From Flaccisagitta enflata (taxonomy: Eukaryota; Chaetognatha; Sagittoidea; Aphragmophora), in NCBI GenBank assembly GCA_965153355.1, contig OZ231126.1:6820001-6884000 (forward strand): DNA of 64,000 nt. The letters are read 5' to 3'. Under the pieces are notes generated by a model. It made no database searches. It was not told the origin of the DNA and was given only the letters and a program-made list of their open reading frames with translations. This document shows, piece by piece, positions 59,125-64,000 of this stretch. A program made the translations under genes and the position numbers. Every line of letters starts with the position of its first letter. Position 1 is the first letter of the stretch.

Positions 59125-59340
59125 TTACATGAAGTTCCAACCAAGCTCGCAAATTCGAAGGGCTTCACTAATGTTACCAATTTTTCTTTGGTTTGAAGAG
59201 TCTCTTTGGAGCTTTAAGTCTAAATGTAGCAAAGAAGAGAGATCAAGAAAATGGCGACAGCAGTCTGGAAGGCCATCACCCCAGAATAGCTTGAAAAGCT
59301 CTACTAATTGCTTCCCCAACAATCGGAGGTCGTCATTCAG
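59125..59340 (-). CDS. Possible exon of unknown gene (ends at GTAAGT)
   Basis: Open frame without repeats: LVELFKLFWGDGLPDCCRHF, LDLSSLLHLDLKLQRDSSNQ, ISEALRICELGWNF, then AACTTCAT/GTAAGTGAC, a strong donor. The opposite strand is open for 106 codons too, so strand is uncertain. The end of this block is the outer boundary of a large inverted repeat whose other arm starts at 55480. Confidence 0.25.
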   Translation of the reverse strand: MNDDLRLLGKQLVELFKLFWGDGLPDCCRHFLDLSSLLHLDLKLQRDSSNQRKIGNISEALRICELGWNFM

Positions 59341-59500
59341 TCAAACTGAAAATTGATGGCCCTATGATCGATTTGTATCCATTTTCAAATCAATAAATAA
59401 ACTCATTTTGAAAGAGTAAAGATTTTTTTGGTGAAGATAGTACTACTTAGACACTAGACAAAGCAACGGATGTCATATTACAAACATGTTCCTGGCATCA

Positions 59501-59775
59501 TTTTTCTATGCAGATCTATGTCTGCTCGCGCCATCTCGATCTGCACTTCAATGAATGATTCAGACTCGGGCTAATTACTGCAAAACTAATGGTCTTTCAT
59601 TTAATCCAAACATATCTAAGATAATGATCTTTTCTAAAACATCAATTGATTTTGACTTGATTGCGCCTATCTATTTGAATGGTTTGGCAATTGATTGCAC
59701 TGAAAAGATCAAGTATCTTGGTACCACAAGTTTAAATCAGGATTGTCTTTTTAGAATCTTAAATCAGGATTGTCT
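59501..59775 (+). pseudogene. Non-LTR retrotransposon reverse transcriptase fragment
   Basis: Reads FFYADLCLLAPSRSALQ, in-frame TGA (59552-59554), then YCKTNGLSFNPNISKIMIFS, IYLNGLAIDC and KIKYLG. The order FYADD-LxxxAPS, then xKxxxMxF, then KYLG is that of the palm/thumb of LINE-type reverse transcriptases. One Asp codon of the YADD catalytic box is missing, so it is dead by both deletion and stop. It is cut off at 59776 by a family C element; a 19-bp stretch (TTAAATCAGGATTGTC...) is directly repeated just before the break. Confidence 0.7.
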
Positions 59776-60349
59776 TTTGGGCAGCGGCCCTGAAGGGGAC
59801 GAAGTCCTGTAGAACACAGGGGGAATCTGTCCATCCTTCTGTACATCCGTACGTACGTCCGTCCCCCCTGCCTCAGCATCAGGGCTTCGTCTTCTTTGGG
59901 GCAATATTGCCCAAATCTAAGCAAAATGGCTCAAATTTAAGCATAGTGGCCCTAATCTTTCCAGAAATCCCCAGTTTTGGCCAGTTTTGGCCCCTTAGAC
60001 CTATAGTGTGGCCTCTTAAACCGAGATTCTGACCGGATTTACGCCATTTTGCTTGGATTTGGGCCATTATGCTTGGATTTGAGCCATTTTGCTTAGATTT
60101 GGGCCATATTGCTTGGATTTGAGCTGTTTGGCAGAATTTAGGTCAGAATAGGCCCCAAAGGAGATGAAGCCCTGAGGATGAGGCTGGGGGGAATGGAACG
60201 GATGGACGGGGACGGATGGACAGATTCCCCCTGTGTTCTACAGGACTTCGTCCCCTTTGGGGCCGCTGCCCTGCTCCCCCTTAACTTAAGTCACACACTA
60301 CTCAAGCAGGGCACGGGTATAGCTGACCACTTACTGCCTTTGGGCTGCT
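59776..60349 (+). mobile_element. Family C, copy interrupting the RT fragment
   Basis: GGGCAGCGGCCCTGAAGGGG, (GTCCGTAC)n, AAATCTAAGCAAAATGGC units, inverted module at 60224-60270, tail CACTTACTGCCTTTGGGCTG. Confidence 0.88.
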
Positions 60350-60564
60350 ATTTAGTCTTTTTACTCTACACCCCGCTATATCGGTTGGTTGGATGGTCGG
60401 ACTGTTGGTCGGTCGGTTGGTTGGTCGGATGGTCCCCTTTTCACTTTTCGGCGTTTTTGAGTTTTTTGAGCGTACGGCTCCTGCCCAGATGTCATAGAAA
60501 CCTTCTCCAGCACTGCTCCTGCCCACCCACACGCGACTAGGGTAGCCCTGTATCCGGCCTTGTT
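60350..60564 (+). mobile_element. Family A, diverged, next to family C
   Basis: CTCTACACCCCGCTATATCG, GGTCGGTCGGTTGGTTGG core, CGACTAGGGTAGCCCTGTAT, CCGGCCTTGTT. Confidence 0.75.
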
Positions 60565-60656
60565 CTGCAGCACCAGAATTACTTTCATTTTACCGATCGG
60601 TTAATTTGATTCTAAATATCATTAACAATCCCGATGAAGTCACACAAATGCACTTA

Positions 60657-60830
60657 CAGTTAGGCTTCACTAGAGCGCATTTCAGGGGACTGGGCTAAAT
60701 TATGCCTTATAGTGAAGCTGCCTTATATCCAATATAAAAATAACTATAAGATTTCTCATGGGACTCTCATTTGAATGCCTTATAGGCGGGCATGCCTTAT
60801 TAGCGGGTGCGCTCTAGTGAAGCTCCACTG
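60657..60830. mobile_element. 174-bp TIR element
   Basis: CAGTTAGGCTTCACTAGAGC and (reverse complement) CAGTGGAGCTTCACTAGAGC. A related end occurs near 38930-38955. Target duplication unclear. Confidence 0.6.
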
Positions 60831-60870
60831 TACTTATCTCAGTCTTATCTCATGCATGTGCAATTATAAT

Positions 60871-61470
60871 CTTGGAAAAAAGTATACCGACACCTAGGCA
60901 ATTCATTGATTAATTCACTAGGCATTGACCAAAACCTCATACTGAAAGTGCAAGGGGGTGATATGATGTCTTTACCCTACTGATGATTTGAGTTTTCCGT
61001 ATTTCAAGCACTCTATATAGTTTTTTTTATTTTGTAAAGGATGATTTTGTTTCACACTTTAACTGATTTTGCTAAACAAATCATTCTGGATATAGGTTTA
61101 TTGTTTTACTTGTAACTTCTAAACGATTAAAGCTACAGAGACCAGATTGCGCTCATCTTAAAGATTTTTCGATGGTGTTTAATTCGCCTTTTTTACAAAA
61201 GTGTCTAGCTTTTTTAGAAGCCAAGATATCCTTATTTGAAAATGTCATTAGAAAAAAAACTTTTTCATGCTTGATTTTTTCTGCATTTTCAAAATTGAAT
61301 GTTTTCATTCTTTTGCTTGCCATTTCTATAAAGCTAAAGCTACAAGAACCAGATTGTATTCATTTGAAGATAATTTGATGAAGTTTAATTTCTTTTTTTG
61401 AAAAAGTTTCTAGCTATGTTAGAAGCGGAGATATTTTATGTTGAAGGTGTCGGTATACTTATTCCCAAGG
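60871..61470. mobile_element. 600-bp TIR element
   Basis: CTTGGAAAAAAGTATACCGA and (reverse complement) CTTGGGAATAAGTATACCGA, both continuing CACCT. Inside is a diverged direct duplication (AAGCTACA(G/A)AGACCAGATTG region at 61130 and 61340). End sequence is Tc1/mariner-like; not proven. Confidence 0.6.
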
Positions 61471-61786
61471 TAGTAAAAGTTTTCAGCGCGCGAGATGTTG
61501 GACTGCAACACTGCAGTGAACGACGCCATACGGAAAAAATTTTCTTTTTCATTAATGGGAAAGCGTCCTTGATCTGAGAAGCTATTTTGACTACAAATCT
61601 CTTACAGATACAGTGGGGTTCGTGGAATAACAGCCAAAACTGGATGAAGGTATTTAAATGTCTCAATTTCATTTTACAAACTTGATATTTGAAAAATAAG
61701 TTGTTCAGTTGATGCTTGGCCACAAATCTCCTACAGATATGTTTTCTATTGCCAAACCTAAGTTTGAAAATGTACTTTTCTTTCAT
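61436..61786 (-). CDS. Uncharacterised ORF, 116 aa, overlapping a TIR element
   Basis: Includes KIASQIKDAFPLMKKKIFSV and WRRSLQCCSPTSRALKTF. The last codons run into the terminal repeat of the element at 60871-61470. It may be a transposon-derived fragment; not identified. Confidence 0.2.
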   Translation of the reverse strand: MKEKYIFKLRFGNRKHICRRFVAKHQLNNLFFKYQVCKMKLRHLNTFIQFWLLFHEPHCICKRFVVKIASQIKDAFPLMKKKIFSVWRRSLQCCSPTSRALKTFTTLGISIPTPST

Positions 61787-61890
61787 GCAAATCCGGTCCT
61801 TTTATCTTTACAACGATTTATCTTAGCCTTTCGTGAACAATCGGAGCACTAAAAACTCTATCAAATTCTCTCTACACTGCTATTCATAGT

Positions 61891-62030
61891 TTTTTATAGA
61901 CGCGTGCTACGCGACTCTATGACCCGCTATGTCGGTCCGTTGGTCGACCGGTCCATTGGTTGGTCTCCATTAGCTCTTTTGGCGTTTAGGGCGGTTTTTG
62001 CGTTGCTGCTCTTGCCCAATCACTTAAATA
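61891..62030 (+). mobile_element. Family A, truncated by family C
   Basis: TTTTATAGACGCGTGCTACGCG, GTCGGTCCGTTGG; preserves GGCGTTTAGGGCGG. Confidence 0.75.
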
Positions 62031-62037
62031 GCCTTTT

Positions 62038-62528
<491 letters not shown>

Positions 62529-63145
62529 TTTGACAAAGTATTTGATTATGGAAATTACGTATCGAATGTCAAAAAAAAACTTTTATTAAAAAGCAATGGT
62601 CATTACATTTTGACGTTGACATCAGTAACAGAAACGATAAAATAATTCTCAAAAAAACACGAACATGTGCGAATGTCTTTATATGAGACTCTTTTAAACC
62701 CACAATTTTCTTTTCTCTGTGCAGTCGTCGCTTTTGCCATGAGCTGTATCAAACACGAAATACCACGCGTATAATAAGAAAAGACGCAGTTTTGAATGGC
62801 TAATTATGGCATCAAGTTTCCAGAAGTTTTTTTTTTTCTTTTTTTTTTTTTTTATTAGACTGTTGGAAAACCTTTTGAAAATACTTCAATCTAGTGTTTT
62901 CATTTTTGTTTAGAAATAACATTAGTTTGAAAAATAAGGATGCTGTTTAAAGGCTCTAGCTTCTTACCCGATTGAGATCAGACCTGGGATTGGTCTAGAA
63001 TGAAAGGTTTTTTTTTTAGATTTTTTTAAATAATCCAAGTGAAAAGAGTATAGATTATTTTTTGTATCTTTTTTGTCAACAAATAAACGGCACGTCTTTT
63101 TTTTTTTTACTCGCGTAGTAATTATTTCTCCGTTTTAAGCGCAGT

Positions 63146-63252
<107 letters not shown>

Positions 63253-63299
63253 TAAGCGCAGTCGTCTCTTTTGACGTTGGCTGGCCAGTCGCAAATGGA

Positions 63300-64000
63300 A
63301 GAGGCGGGGTTGAACCAAAGACCAGCTGTCAAAGGGAAATGACAACAAGTAAGTTAGTGAGTTGTGGGGGCATGAGGCGGGATTGAACCAAAGACCAGCT
63401 GTCAAAGGGAAATGACAACAAGTAAGGTTACTGAGTTGTGGGGGCATGAGGCGGGGTTGAACCAAAGACCGGCTGTCAAAGGGAAATGACAACAAGTAAG
63501 GTTACTGAGTTGTGGGGGCATGAGGCGGGATTGAACCAAAGACCAGGTGTCAAAGGGAAATGACAACAAGTAAGGTTAGTGAGTTGTGGGGGCATGAGGC
63601 GGGGTTGAACCAAAGACCAGCTGTCAAAGGGAGATGACAACAAGTTAGGTTAGTGAGTTGTGGGGGCATGAGGCTGGGTTGAACCAAAGACCAGCTGTCA
63701 AAGGGAAATGACAACAAGTAAGGTTAGTGAGTTATGGGGGCATGAGGCGGGGTTGAACCAAAGACCAGCTGTCAAAGGGAAATGACAACAAGTAAGGTTA
63801 GTGAGTTGTGGGGGCATGAGGCAGGGTTGAACCAAAGACCAGCTGTCAAACAAAATGACAACAAGTAAGGTTAGTGAGTTGTGGGGGTATGAGGCGGGGT
63901 TGAACCAAAGACCAGGTGTCAAAGGGAAATGACAACAAGTAAGGTTAGTGAGTTGTGGGGGCATGAGGCGGGGTTGAACCAAAGACCAGGTGTCAAAGGG
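63300..64000. repeat. 74-bp minisatellite, at least nine copies
   Basis: Same unit as 33846-34720, continuing past the window end. Confidence 0.95.

Larger units (their letters stand above)
55480..59147. repeat. Large palindrome, arms interrupted by insertions
   Basis: Left arm 55480-55728 plus 57940-58063; right arm 58528-59147 (inverted). Before insertion of the family C cluster (left arm) and a family A copy (right arm), each arm was about 375 bp, around a 460-bp loop. Confidence 0.8.

Noticed and set aside
59036-59356. Plus-strand 106-codon ORF
   Set aside because: Overlaps a minus-strand frame ending at a strong donor; no domain on the plus strand. Kept only as an uncertain minus-strand exon.

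Overview
The window is a repeat-dominated stretch of an animal (metazoan, most likely invertebrate) nuclear genome. It has spliced genes with GT/AG introns, very long microsatellites, nested transposon remnants, and no bacterial-style gene packing. The species cannot be named from the sequence alone. The one gene recognised beyond doubt is a secreted glycoside hydrolase family 18 (GH18) chitinase on the minus strand. It has nine coding exons between 52548 and 35968, and the joined frame is about 415 codons. Two other minus-strand loci look genuinely coding: a secreted, highly repetitive 876-residue protein (14252-11622) and an asparagine-rich exon (8800-7972) bounded by good splice sites that abut (TC)n and (AG)n tracts. 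No tRNA, rRNA or CRISPR was found.

Layout. 1-7 kb: AAC, AG, AC and GAAA microsatellites, a 41-bp minisatellite rich in TGACGT motifs, and a family B element. 7-11.4 kb: (CT)n, the Asn-rich exon, a 1.57-kb (GA)n tract and a 750-bp (AAC)n tract. 11.6-14.3 kb: the repetitive secreted protein. 15-18.2 kb: (GTT)n, GA/GACA repeats and a 49-bp minisatellite. 18.2-31 kb: transposon territory with fold-back elements, an hAT-like element and minisatellites. 31.3-34.7 kb: half of a dispersed segmental duplication whose partner is 62.3-64 kb; the first copy holds a 1.7-kb family A insertion packed with minisatellites. 35-53 kb: the chitinase gene, with introns full of nested elements. 53.3-62.3 kb: more elements, including a large palindrome and a reverse transcriptase remnant.

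Dispersed families (working names). Family A: about 20 copies, basic length about 200 bp, one end ACAAGGCCGGATACACGG, a (GTCC/GTCG)n core, and an 18-19 bp hairpin (AGTCGCGTGCACGCGACT) followed by AAAAA at the other end; most like Helitron-related HINE/DINE-1 elements. Families B and C: inverted modules built on GGGCAGCGGCCCC-AAGGGG that enclose minisatellite cores. Family E: TA-flanked elements with ends TAACTATGGCAAAAT. There are also hAT-like and fold-back elements with 8-bp target duplications.

Most notable signals: (1) inside the chitinase gene two splice junctions have been tandemly amplified, the exon-2 acceptor as about 14 copies of a 73-bp unit and the exon-8 donor as 7 copies of a 48-bp, frame-preserving unit; (2) several splice sites sit directly against microsatellites; (3) three family A insertions can be compared with empty sites in this same window, which shows that 0.2-kb and 1.7-kb copies share the same ends while their interiors expand into minisatellites.
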